A stretch of 64,000 bases of DNA from Isoetes taiwanensis (lineage: Eukaryota; Streptophyta; Lycopodiopsida; Isoetales; Isoetaceae): NCBI GenBank assembly GCA_021234155.1, contig JAJEKV010000031.1, positions 13,387,748 through 13,451,747 on the forward strand, in the 5' to 3' direction. Below, piece by piece: positions 1 to 10,560 of the stretch (position 1 is the first letter of the stretch; each line of letters opens with the position of its first letter). A program made the position numbers and the translations under genes. The notes beneath the pieces were generated by a model that was not told the DNA's origin, searched no databases, and saw nothing but the letters and a program-made list of their open reading frames with translations.

Positions 1-2289
1 CACTCTCGGGTCACGGAGGGCAACCCTCCGTGCGCAACACCTTGTTTTTATTTTTATTTTTATTTTTGGCTCACTCGCTAAGTTAGGGCATGACTATGGC
101 TTAGATGAGGATGCCAAATCATTTGTAATGCCACAACAACGGCATAACGTCATGACAGAGAAATCTAATAACTGCCATTTCTAGGGTGTACGACAACGTT
201 AATTCATAACAACAAGATTGCGTATTAAACGAGAGCAAATTATCGAAAGGGGAGCAAAATGAATATTCCTTAAATATTCCTTTATTTTTTACAAAAGGGG
301 ATAAAATGAGGTACAAAAAAGGGTGCATAAAATTGTATTTTGACCTTCTCCATAATGACTAATTTTTTTATGCAAACGAGAGAATTGACTTTGTCAAAGT
401 GATACTTTTCCTTGCAACTAGAATTTTCTTGAAGTATGTTTTTAAAGAGAACCTCTAATTTAAGAGAATATAATGTTTAACAAAAAACTGAAGTAAAGTC
501 TATAACTGAAATTGTAGTATTCTCAAAATTTGAAGATAAAATCTTCATATTCACATGCAAAATTTACAGTCCTTTTCTAAGACTCAGTTATGCGCAAAAG
601 TGTGAGGAGTAATGAGGGACGGATCCAGCACGTCATCATGTTCATTTATGCCATCCTCATCACCTTCACTTCTTTCACTGTCACTCGAGGAAGTGCTTAA
701 GTTATCTTCCTCCTCACTATCAACAGATGGTGAAGCATTGTCACCACCACTCCCTTATTCATCCTCTTCCTCGTAATTACAAGACTTTTTAAGCAAATTG
801 ATAGTCATCTGGCGTAGATGATTGTCAGATTCCAATTTAAAATCATAGCACAATATAGTCACTTAGGTTCAGCTCATCCCTACAATCCACTTTCTTAAAC
901 TTTCTCCCTTTTCCTTGAGTTCTCATATCTAACTCATACCTACCTTCAAAAGCATTTTTTGAATGTGTCATAAGCTAATGAATCTTGAGTTTAGTCACTT
1001 AGCCTGTCTCCTTGACTGTGTCAAGTACTTTTGATATCCAAAAAGGTCGACCTTTGTCATCCTCCTTAGTTGATACCTTTGGAAATTTCTGTGATATTAT
1101 CTTGAGGCCCATTCCTGCATCTTGGTCCGAGGTACATGACTATGTCCTCGTCTTCCTCTACTGGAGGTTGTTGCCCCCAAAGGGCAACATGCTAATTGTG
1201 GTCTATGCATTCAAACTAGGTCGATTTATCTTAAAGGACTAGGTCAAAGTTTGGAAGAATCTTGATACTCAATATTGATGTGGAGGTCAAAAGATGTTCA
1301 TTCTTCAGGTCAACAAGTGCTCAAGGTTCAAATTCACATGAGGTACTTTATTTGAGGTCAAAATGCTTAGTCAAAAATATGCTCTAGAAGATTCTGGGTT
1401 ATGAAGTTTGGAAGACATTTTTTGAAGATTGGAAGTCAAAAGTTTGGAAGACCCCATGGTGCTTGATTTCGTCCCTTAGCCATTCTCATCCATTCATTAT
1501 TCATATTCTATTTCTATCCATTGAGATTTTCTAGCCACTTTTCCCACACCCATACCCTCCCTTTTTGTTTACCCTTGCATACTTTATTTTGCTTTGCCCA
1601 AACTCCTCTTTCTCTATTGATATTTGTTTTTGCAAATTTCCCTAGCCAAAATCCTTTTGCCATTCCTTACCATTATGCCATGCCACATGTATACCTTATG
1701 GAATATTCTTGATCATTATGCCCAAGGACTTAGCATATTCCCAAGGAAAATTAGGGTTGCCATTGCTAAAGTGATCCACCTCTTCAATTTTCTACAAGTG
1801 GCCTTTTAAAACCATGGTCCAGCTTTGCAAAATTAAAAAAATACAGCATATTCCATGGATATACGGGCAAAAATACGAAATCGTATCGCGCTATTTCTGA
1901 GAAAATACAGCCAAGAACCCTAAATTTCTGCTTCCACCTCGAATCTCGCCGGATTTGGCACCAGAGCCCTCAGAACCTATCTATTTTAACCTTCCCGCTC
2001 TTTAGGAACCGAATAAACCCATCAATCAAGGCTAAGATTAAGCAAACATTTGAAAACTAAGATAAATACATGGGATTCGACAAAAGAACTTTCTTGAAGG
2101 CCCAGAAGCGTACCAACCTTACTGTGATCATTGCTGAGCATGACTAGAAGGATTTTGGAAGACTCTGAGTACTCCCCGATCAAGTCACAAGAGATTTGGT
2201 TGGAAATTATCTATTGAAATTTTCTATTGACCTGAAGTTGATTTTGAAGTACTAAAGTATTATTACCCAATATTATTATGATTGATTTA
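1..2289. other. AT-rich non-coding DNA, left flank of the 47.6-kb block
   Basis: No convincing intact gene is present. The sequence is AT-rich with short chance ORFs. It is continuous with 49921 onward once the block and one CATTC copy are removed, so it belongs to the leader or 5' LTR region of element H, whose gag starts at 50565. I could not fix an LTR start, PBS or TATA box with confidence. The 1200-1450 stretch is rich in repeated 'gaggtcaaa' and 'ttggaag' words, as is common in long plant LTRs. A decayed coding fragment lies at 588-857 and is listed separately. Confidence 0.5.
588..857 (-). pseudogene. decayed C-terminal fragment of an acidic protein
   Basis: Read on the minus strand, about 90 codons run with a single internal stop (near 752). 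The fragment starts with a mixed polar stretch and then becomes strongly acidic and serine-rich, with runs such as SEEEDN and SSSDSER, ending at a TGA near 588. Further upstream the frame is closed by several stops. The acidic tail resembles the C-terminal tails of many plant transposases and nuclear proteins, but no catalytic motif remains. I do not recognise the family. It could also be a chance open stretch in Glu/Asp-codon-rich DNA. Confidence 0.3.
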
Positions 2290-2294
2290 CATTC
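2290..2294. repeat. target-site duplication CATTC, left copy
   Basis: CATTC lies directly before the LTR terminus TGTTTGGGG at 2295. The same five bases follow the opposite outer LTR terminus GGCTAACA at 49916-49920. Five base pairs is the usual duplication made by a Ty3/gypsy integrase. This shows that the two outermost LTRs belong to a single original insertion. Confidence 0.85.
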
Positions 2295-2912
2295 TGTTTG
2301 GGGTCCGGGCTCGGGATCGCCTGAGGGACAGATCTCTGTGAGATCCGTGAAGTCCGGCAGGGCAAATCCTGAGACACTCTTGTCACGCGGGATTTTTGCT
2401 AACAGAGGAAAGAACAAGAAAAACTCAGATAAAACAGCAATGGCAATACACAATGAAACACACAAGACACTTGTGGAGAACACGGCAATCCATTGATCAA
2501 AACAAGTGTACAATGAAGGCTCAAAAGAGCGCAACAACAGCGACCAAAGATGTATACGCTCAGTAGTGACCAAAAAAGAACACTCTGAACCCTCCTTTTG
2601 AAGGAGCAAAAATGCTACAATATATAGGAACACCGGAGTGGCCCTACGGGCCTGAATCTGATCCTCATCATGATGACAACGCGTGCTCCACTACTTGGGC
2701 ACTCGAAGCAGAATTGAGCTGTCCCGGCCGTGCTACAGACAAGTAGTGGCCCGCCGTGGGTCCTACCTTTGGGTCTTCGCTTCTTGGAGGAGCTTTGACC
2801 AGCCCGTGGTGGCTTTGTAGATCCCTCTTCTTGGACACAGGTGGCGGTGGGGCCTGCGCCCTCATGCAGCAAGTATAGACTGAGGTGTGTCCGCCAGCAT
2901 TGAGGGCTAACA
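2295..2912 (-). repeat. 3' LTR of copy A (outer left LTR)
   Basis: This 618-bp LTR reads TGTTTGGGG on the left to GGCTAACA on the right on the plus strand, that is TGTTAGCC to CCCAAACA in the element's sense. A TATA box (CTATATATT) lies at about 2619-2627 on the minus strand. About the first 220 bp (2295-2518) match the opposite outer LTR almost base for base. From 2519 on it shows the same CAG/CTG-centred discrepancies as the inner copies. It is about 120 bp longer than the right outer LTR, which has an internal deletion. Confidence 0.85.
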
Positions 2913-2926
2913 CTCCCCTACCAAAC
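2913..2926 (-). promoter_or_regulatory. polypurine tract of copy A
   Basis: On the minus strand this reads TTTGGTAGGGGAG directly before the LTR start TGTTAG. That is the position and composition of a plus-strand primer for reverse transcription. The same tract adjoins the LTR in copies D (20500-20513), E (30964-30977) and G (46922-46935). Confidence 0.7.
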
Positions 2927-5900
2927 TACACTTATTGGCTAGAAAAGGGGCATGAATTCGGGGGTGGGAATCCTCGTTCCTCTTTCTGATCTTGAACATA
3001 GAGATGAGGGAGGCTCGACTACATGTATTCATCGAAAGTGTTGTTCGTCTCTTTTCATTTGCTTGAGTCCCGGATGCCAAACATTCGGCTGCTCCTATGA
3101 GAAAGCCTTCGAAATCATGTTCTCCAAATAAGTGGCGTGGATCTCGGATGGAAGATTTGTGATCTCCATGTATAAGACAAGGTCCAACCCGAACTTTCCG
3201 GCATTTGCATTGGGGTTGCAAAATGGATCACGGCACTAGCGTTTCTGCATACTACGGAGTATGGTCATGAGTCGCATGCAATTACGCTTGCCGTAAAATC
3301 TGAGATGGATCAGCTGAAGTTTTGGCCTTGGCAAGGAAGGTTACAAGACCGAAATTGCATTCTCGGGCGGTCTTCCACCGAACACGCATTGGGCATGTAT
3401 ATCCGGTTGTTGGTGTTGTCCAAAGTTTCATCCTCACGCCATTTCGCGTCTGCCCGGATGAAGCGTGGGTCCCAACGTTTGTCTGCTTTGCAATTGCCGT
3501 GGGTGTCCAATCTCGCATGTTCTTTGACTTGATGAGTCGTAATTCTTGTCTCCATGCCGGGAATTGACCTTGATCAGAGGTGGGCATCCAAAGCTTGCTA
3601 GTGTACTTTCGGTTGTTTGGGGGTTGGTGCGGTCATCCCGCATCGTTCTTGGAATTCCAATAATATCTTCTCGGTGTAGTTTGTTTGGTAGCTGTCTCCC
3701 ATGCTTTGGAATGTACATGTCTTTATCCACGTGTCTGGGGTCCCACTCATCGAGGGGGGGGCGTTCGTTTCAACTCAGGTGCGATGCGGTGCAAGGAAGC
3801 ATAATGTTGTAAGAACAAGCGTGCAAGGTCAAGTTCTTGTTGAGTTGTATAGTGTCCGAAGGAGCGTGCCAAGTTCAGCTAGCCATAGCTCCACTTCTTT
3901 TCGTAGAAGAGGCATGTATTACGAGGTAACGGTTTGCGAAAATTTTGTGTCTTGGAGGTACTTGTTCTTCTTGGTCAAAAGAACCTCGCATTGTGTATCT
4001 CCTTTAAAGTTCTCGGTCGTTTATCGGATGAGCTTTGAAGTAACATGTGCCGGGTAGAAGTCGTGCATGACATAAGCCGGGGGCTATGGTCTTTGAGCCG
4101 AAATGGTCGAGATCCGCAACTTTGTAGGATATCAAAATTGACGAGAGCACAAAGTGTGCAGCGTTCATGGACGAACATGAAGGGCCATTGTCGTTCGATA
4201 TCAGCTTCTGATCAGGGGGACTTGTGGTATCACCCTTGTTTCTCGGCCCGTAATAAAAGAAAAGTGTTTTTCCTTGCTTGCACATAGTCATGGTGGCCGG
4301 CGGCCCGGATAGTCGAGTGGGAATAGCGAAGCAAGTCGATAGGTTTGTTACGCTTTTTCTTCGCATCATCTGGCATCTTTCCTATCCGAAAGGGCGATCT
4401 TGTATGTCTGCAATGATATCTTGTTGCTCGGAGAGACCGCGGTCGGCAGTTCCGTGACTTTGCGTGTGAGGTGTCGGACTTGTCGGAGAAGTTGGGAATC
4501 GAGGAGGAGCTTGAAGTCCGAGTGGCTTGCAAGTCCGATTTTTGAGTGCAGCTATTTCAAGAGCATCTGCGGCGTGTGTTGCCGTGAGCTGGTCTAACTT
4601 GCCTTGGAGAGATGCGATGTGAGCATCCTTATTCTACAAGGTGGTTTGAAAGTCGCGGACCTTGGACTCAAGTATCAAGTTGGCTGCAACGGCAGTGTCT
4701 TTGTTCTCGGTCGAGTAGCATTATTCGTGGCGACAGTTGTTGTAGCGTGTCTCAAGATCGATGTACTTGGTGTCGTTTTGTTTGAGGGACTCCTTGAGTT
4801 CCTTGACAATTTTTGGGATTGATGAAGGGTTTCTCGATGGATCATGAATTGATTGTGCAAGGCTTCTTCTACGGCCTCACATCGACCAAATCGTCTTCGC
4901 AGGATGATGCGGCTTGGAGTTGGTCCACGGACTCGTGTCGTGCCCTGGTGGCTGCTATGAAGTTCTGGTGATGATCACGGAGGGCATCAAGGCAGCTGAG
5001 GACAGCTTCACTGTAGGTATCCACGGTGTGAGGAGGTGGATGGGATGGCTTTGATCTGTCACCCTTGTTTATAGATCCTTGGTCATTGCTGTGAGTGTCC
5101 TTGTGAGTACTCGTGAGATCAATGGGAGTTTTGTTGTGCTGCTGCTGTTGTTTTTGCTGGTGCTGTTGAGTCTGAAAGTGGAATTGTTGCACAAGGTTAA
5201 CTGGTGGTTGTTCTGGTGGTTGGTTATCAACAGAAGGAATAGGTTTTAGAGAATTGGAATTTCAGGAGGTGGAGGCGGTGGTTGTGAAAATATTTAAATG
5301 AGGTTGGGGTGAGGATTGGCCGGTCTTGAGAAGGAGGAGAGTTTGGTTGAAGACCTTTCAAAGCATCAATAAGGTCAGGATGTTGGCTTGGTGGAGAAGG
5401 GGGCATGATGGCGCGTGGGGTCTGATGATTAATGAAAGCCTGGAAGTGGGCTCCCATGGGGCAGTCCGAGGAAGAGTTAGGATTTTTCTCGAGTCCGTCA
5501 AGTTCCCGTTGAAATCTACGATATGGGGAGTTGAGTCCAATTGATTGTTTGATTGGTGTTGGTGAGGATATAGTACTGGATGGTAGAAAACATCGTTAAT
5601 AGAGGTATTCTTCATGGAGTAACCCAAAAATTTCCTCCAAAGAAACTTGGTAAAGGCATCATGTTGCTTTGGAAAGGTGGACAACTTGGTTTGTGCAGCA
5701 TTATAAGGAATAGAGCAGAATTTGGAAATATCATATTTACCAATGTCAAGGTAAGACAAGGCATTGGGCGGATTGGGTAGAGAAAAGGCAGAGGCTATGG
5801 TTTGAGGGTTTAGGAGTATAGGGTTTCCATCGACTTGGGAGGCATATCCATCTTCTGCCTTCACCAGGTTAGCCACAAATTGCTGTAATTTGTTCTTGTT

Positions 5901-6077
5901 GGGAGCCGGGAGTTCCTGTTGCAGAAAATGAAACAATCCGGAACTCACCAGGAGGTTATAGGTGATGCCAGATGTGGGAGCTGGTGCAGATGAAGAAACG
6001 AACTTGATATTTTCGAATTGCGCTGGATCCATTGGTGCAGTCGCGTTGAGTGTTGAGTTCTTGGAGGTAGAAGCCAT
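2927..6077 (-). pseudogene. additional ORF (aORF) of copy A, broken
   Basis: This extra sense ORF lies between integrase and the 3' LTR. The start ATG at 6077 has a good plant context (AAGATGGCT) and begins MASTSKNST. The first 200 or so codons are open and contain a globular region rich in aromatic and proline residues, with the motif LNPQTIASAFSLPNPPNA. This loosely resembles the N-terminal part of 'putative plant transposon protein' domains. A Gln/His/Pro-rich linker follows (about 5190-5010), then heptad-rich helices (about 4900-4500), then a C-terminal region of about 400 residues. No signal peptide or membrane helix is visible, so it does not look like a classical envelope. The frame is broken many times, mostly by small indels that may be sequencing error. 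The function is unknown. Confidence 0.65.
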
Positions 6078-6854
6078 CTTGAAGGTCGAGGTCGCCGGAG
6101 TACGAAGTCGGAAGGACGGAGTGGAGTATGAGTGAAAAGTGAGGAGTGGAAGTGACGGTTGGGAAGGGTTTTTTTTTTTTTTTTTTTTTTTTTTGAGTCG
6201 TGGGAGACACGTGTCGAAAGATCGTGACGATTGAGAATCTCAAGAGACAGCCTTCAGACCAAGATGCGTGAGAGTTCCTGGCGGGAGAATAAAACTTTAA
6301 TGGCGGACGGTATTAACTGCTGGCAGTTGTCAGAATATTAAAAAAGAGGAGTTTAAAAGTTTGCGTGTACAAAAATATCGGTGGGGGAATGATTACGGAA
6401 TATCGTGGAGGTGACCCGCCGTGAACAACCGCTAGGGTTGGTATTCGCCTATAAATTGGAAGTTGGGTTCGCCGAGAAGAACCAAAATTCGTGAAGATGG
6501 AGAACTCGATAACAGCCGTCAGGGGGTGAGCTTCCGCTGACCGATTACATGCAAGATGGACGACGCCGACCAGCGGGCGTCTCATGGAATCGCCGGATCC
6601 CTATGGATCCTTGGTTGAGGCACCGGGCCGCCAACCCGAGATAAACTCGACGCCCGGGAGGTGATCGCTCACCGGAGTGGTCGCACTATGGGGCTTCCGT
6701 GATCCTCCGAGTGGAGTGCCCCCCAGAGTAAAGGGCGAGTAGCAGCATGATAGGGGTTTTCCCAATTTTTGTTTAGTTTAGGACTGTTCGGGTGAAAAAT
6801 CCCACAGCGAATTGTAGCCTTCGGGCAATTTTGTACATAATAGAAAAGTGTTTC
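6078..6854 (-). other. integrase-aORF spacer of copy A with internal poly(A)
   Basis: About 0.78 kb of non-coding spacer. It holds a 26-bp homopolymer (T on plus at 6169-6194, A in the element's sense) roughly 90 bp before the aORF start. A pyrimidine-rich stretch lies between tract and ATG in sense. The rest includes short TATA-like words such as TATAAATTG. The same spacer with its homopolymer recurs in copies B, D and G, so it belongs to the element. It could hold a promoter for the aORF or a splice region; neither is proven by sequence. Confidence 0.7.
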
Positions 6855-8048
6855 TCATAAATTTGTACAAGTGGTATCTTGTTGTAAATTTTGTTCTTGA
6901 GCTAAGGATGCTGCAAATAGGGTTTGAAATTTCTTGAGTCGAAATCCATTGACTAATGTAGGAAATGGAGTGCCATTCAATTCTTGTAATTGTAAAACTC
7001 GTGGATGTGGTATCTCGGAAATTTTGTATGGTCCCGAATTTATCCGAGCTTGAGTTTGCGGATGATGTTGTTGATATCTCGAGTAAAAGAAGAACTAAGT
7101 CGCCAATTTGAAAAGTTTTGTTTTGATGTGTTTGTCATGCCATTGTTTTTGTAGTTGTTTGCCTTGTTGAAGTCTAAGAAAAGCATCTCTTGAAGTTCAT
7201 CCGGTTGTTCCGCTTGATAAACTCGTTCTTGCAAAGCTGCTGATGGATTATGTTCATTTGTTAACTGAAATTTGAGTGAGGGTAAAATGAACTCAAAAGG
7301 CATAAGAGCCTCTTGGCCATACACAAGTCGAAAAAAGGTGTTTGACGGGGGTTGCTACTTTGTATGTTGTATTGTAAGCCCATAAAACCAGAGGTAACTT
7401 ATCTTGCCAATCTTTTCTTGTAGGATCACAAATCTTCTTGAGAATGTGGATAAGCACCTTGTTTGTGCTTTCAGCCAAGCCATTACCACGGGATAGTAAG
7501 GCTGCTTTTTACGTGATGAATGTGCGATAGTTAGTGAGTTCAGCAATAGTGTGATTGATGAAATGAACTCCACGATCACTAACTAATTCTAAGGGACATC
7601 CAAATCGCGTGATGATGTTCTTGTAGAGAACCTTAAATGTACTAGCAGCCGCGGTTGTCGTAGAGCACACGCCCAGCCCATTTGGTTGCATAGTCCGTGA
7701 AGACTAGAATGTAGCGTGCCCTAGTGTTGATTGCGGGTGGGTCCATGGGACCAACAAAATCCATACCCCATTTGGCAAAGGGGAGAGGCGTGGCTATTGG
7801 CGTGAGCGGCAGAGGCGCCACGGGCCGTGGGTCTACCAAGCCCTCGACAAACATCACACGCGTGCGTGTGTATTTGTGAGCATCTTTGAAAAGCGCAATA
7901 AGAATAATACCCAGCAAGGAGGAGTTTCCTTGTCGTGTTGTTCCTCACTGAAATGACCACCGCCAAGTCCTTCGTGGGCTTGTTTGACTAGATCAGGGAC
8001 TTCGTGTGAGGAAGAACACATCGCCGGAGCACATTGTCTTTGCCACAT
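6855..8048 (-). pseudogene. integrase of copy A
   Basis: This is the integrase domain of the Pol polyprotein, which inserts the cDNA into host DNA. In sense order there is an HHCC zinc finger (HEGLGGGH, later CDVC), then the core with first Asp in GMDFVGP, second Asp in VSDRGVHF and Glu in GLAESTNKV. The C-terminal part holds the GPY-type region, best read in copies B and D (LRWLGPYKISE). The stop at 6855-6857 ends Pol. At least four frame changes break the copy here, several at CAG/CTG sites of cleaner copies, so part of the damage may be base-calling error. Confidence 0.8.
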
Positions 8049-8660
8049 TTATAGAGATGGCCAGCAACCATCGTGATAATCTCGCACTTCGCTGAAGGAA
8101 TTGTTGTTTATGCGAAGTTGTCTTTCTCGGAGAGAGCGGGGTCACTTGACGGAGCGCCGCGGAGGAGAAAGCGCTTGATAGTCGCGGGTACCAATGAGGC
8201 GTGGCAAAGTGACCGTGAACAGCTTGAGCATCCGGAAGGGCATCGCGGAACTCCTTCCGAGGGATCATCCCGGTGTATGCGTGAAAGATAGTCGGGGACC
8301 GTGAGAGCTGGGCCCCGCTTGTGAATAATGTCAAAAGGGGCAAACTCTTGCAATATCAATATCCATCGAGCAACCCGCCCGTGGGGTTTGGCTTATTGAT
8401 TAAATATAGAAGAGCTTGATGATCCACATAAAAGTTTAATTTGACTACCAAGAAGATAGTGTCGAAAGCGTTGTACACAAAAGATAAGGCCAAGGGCTTC
8501 CCTTTCCGCGGGTCGAATAGTTGCGCCAGCCAGGATTGAGTTTTTCACGGGCGATCCGATGGGCTTGTCCCGATTTGGTGCATACTCTTGAGCTAGAACA
8601 GCCCAATCGCAAAGCCCGAAACATCAACATGGACATGAAATGGTTTGTCCCATTGAGGTG
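8049..8660 (-). pseudogene. RNase H domain of copy A
   Basis: Ty3-type RNase H follows RT directly and removes the RNA strand during cDNA synthesis. The consensus of the copies shows the DEDD-type pattern: Asp in HVDVSGFAIGAVLAQ, Glu in EREALGLIF, Asp in FYVDHQALLYL and Asp in the late DYLSRIH. In this copy the frame shifts several times. There is no second (archaeal-type) RNase H between this domain and integrase, which separates this family from the Tat/Ogre group. Confidence 0.75.
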
Positions 8661-9500
8661 GTACTAGCACGGGGCTTCGTGGAGCTTGACTTTGAGTTCT
8701 TTAAAAGCTTGATTTGCATCGATGTCCAAGTCCATGTGTATGGATTTCGGTGGGTTTGTGAATTGGATCTACAATGGGTGCCAGTTCGGAATAAAGGTGG
8801 CATAGAAGTTGACTTTGCCAAGAAAGGAACGTGTGTCCTTGATATTCGCAGTGGATATGCTCGATGACACAGCCTGATTTTGTCTGGGTCCGTTGTAGGA
8901 TGCCGCGTGTCGACTCACGACATGTCCTAGAAGTACACCCGAGGTGACATGAAGGTGCACTTTTCCCGGATTGAGGCTAATTCCAGATTCATCACGCCGT
9001 TGAAAAACTAGTTCAAGTTTTACCAAATGGTCCATAACGTGGGTGTAAGTGGAGAAGTCATCCCGAAAGACTTGCGTAGAAAGGGATGAACTTGCATGTA
9101 CTCTTGAAAAAGCAAGCATAATGCGTTGAAATGTGGATGGTGAGTTTGACAATCCAAAAGGAACGACTTTGTAAGCAAAGGTACCCCATGGAGTAGTGAA
9201 GGTAGTCTTTAGTTGATCTTCTTCTCGAATGGATATTTGATTATAACCGGAGAAGCCGGCCCATGAAGGAGTACATCTCGTGGGCCTGCTACATCTTCCA
9301 ACACTTGATCCGCGGAAGGGAGAGGGAAATGATCCCGTCCGTGGCTTGATTGAGTTTTCTATAATCCACACAAACGCCAATTTTTCCATTATGTTTGAGG
9401 GCAACAACAATAGGACTTACCCATTCAATGTTTGACCTCAGAGATAAGTCCGGGCCCAAAAGCTTGTCAATTTCGGGCTTTAACCTTTTCACGGTAGTTT
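8661..9500 (-). pseudogene. reverse transcriptase of copy A
   Basis: This Ty3/gypsy RT opens near 9492 with a KPEIDKLLG-type segment, then WVSPIVVALKHNG and VCVDYRKLNQAT. Next come GYNQISIREEDQLKTTFTTP, PFGLSNSPSTFQR, the catalytic box read as VFRDDFSTY (family form FxDDFS), and finally VTSGVLLGHVVS. The FxDDFS form and the TPWGTFAY stretch are typical of the Ogre/Tat/Athila branch rather than chromoviruses. The open piece 9410-8769 covers most of the domain, and the palm start needs a frame change near 9300. Confidence 0.85.
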
Positions 9501-10560
9501 GGGTTAAGCGGCAGATCGCCGCTGCTAGATGGGTCTAGCATCCGGCTTGGTGGGAATCGAGAGTTGTCCCAATTCTTTCTTGATACCCTGAGGTCTTTGT
9601 AGCTCCAAGCAAAGATGTGCTTGAAACGCTTGAATAGCACAATGGCTTGCTCCCCCAACGTCGGGCGTGAGGTCGCGTGCCAATCGGATTGGTTGATTTG
9701 TTCCAATATCAATTATGTCTATCGCAGAGTTTGAATGTGTGGAATGACTTGATCATCCCGAACAGTTGTGGGCTGGCTCACGAGTAGGACAGATGTTCAT
9801 GTTGACCAATTTTGAAAAATAGTGGCGTGCCACTAGGAGTTGGTGTGGTGTCTTCTTGAACGAGGAGGAGGAGCTGGGGGTACCGCCTCCTCATGTGGAA
9901 CCAATGTGACATTGTTACAAGGTGTCAAATAGGGGTCAACCAAATAAGCTGTTATGCCTTTTATCAATATCCATGTCTTCCCATGGTTGATTGTATTCGG
10001 TAAGCCGTGGAGTGGCAAACCCTTGGCTTGTAAATCGATAGGTGTTGCAAACTTGTTCGTGAGAGTCACCGGCGCCCGATTCGGCCGCGGATCTACGTAA
10101 ATGATCCGCCCGCGGGTCGATCCATCGTGGGCGCTGAGCTTGCCATCCGTGATAACAAGTTGATCCGTGGCCCAAGAGTGAATGCTTTTAGCTTGTCTCA
10201 AAAAAGGGTCGCCCTACTAACATTTCATAATCTCCTGATCTTCCCCGCCTCCAAACAATCAATTCCATGGTAAATTGTAGATCTCCAATATTGACCGGTA
10301 TTGGTTGTGTAACTCCTTGTGGTCGCGGATATGGCCATTCGCAAGCTTGATGTCATAAGGGGCGATGGAGCCCTTTATGCCCAATTGTCGCCCGAGATTA
10401 TCTGTAATAAGATTGATCGCTACGCCACCATCGACCAACATGGTGAACAGTTTTTGGCCCACGGTGCATGCACCGCGGGTGTTGATGTGGCTTAATCGCA
10501 TTAACATGTGCAATACGTGTTTTGTAAAATGTGCTCAGAGTGCCGGGACATAGTTGTAGG
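9501..10560 (-). pseudogene. protease and protease-RT linker of copy A
   Basis: The aspartic protease matures the polyprotein. Its active site appears as TMLVDGGVAINLI at about 10440-10405, with DGG replacing the usual DTG/DSG, as is common in Ogre/Tat/Athila elements. Downstream lie APYDIKLANGH and YEMLVGRPFLRQAKS in an overlapping frame, then a Pro-rich linker and the conserved IGTNQPIRL stretch leading into RT. The frame changes at least three times. Confidence 0.75.

Noticed and set aside
2211-2633. 140-codon minus-strand ORF with a hydrophobic N-terminus, repeated at 47170-47436 and 49523-49789
   Set aside because: It lies wholly inside the LTR sequence and recurs only because LTRs recur. 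Ends and frame differ between LTRs, and there is no recognisable domain.
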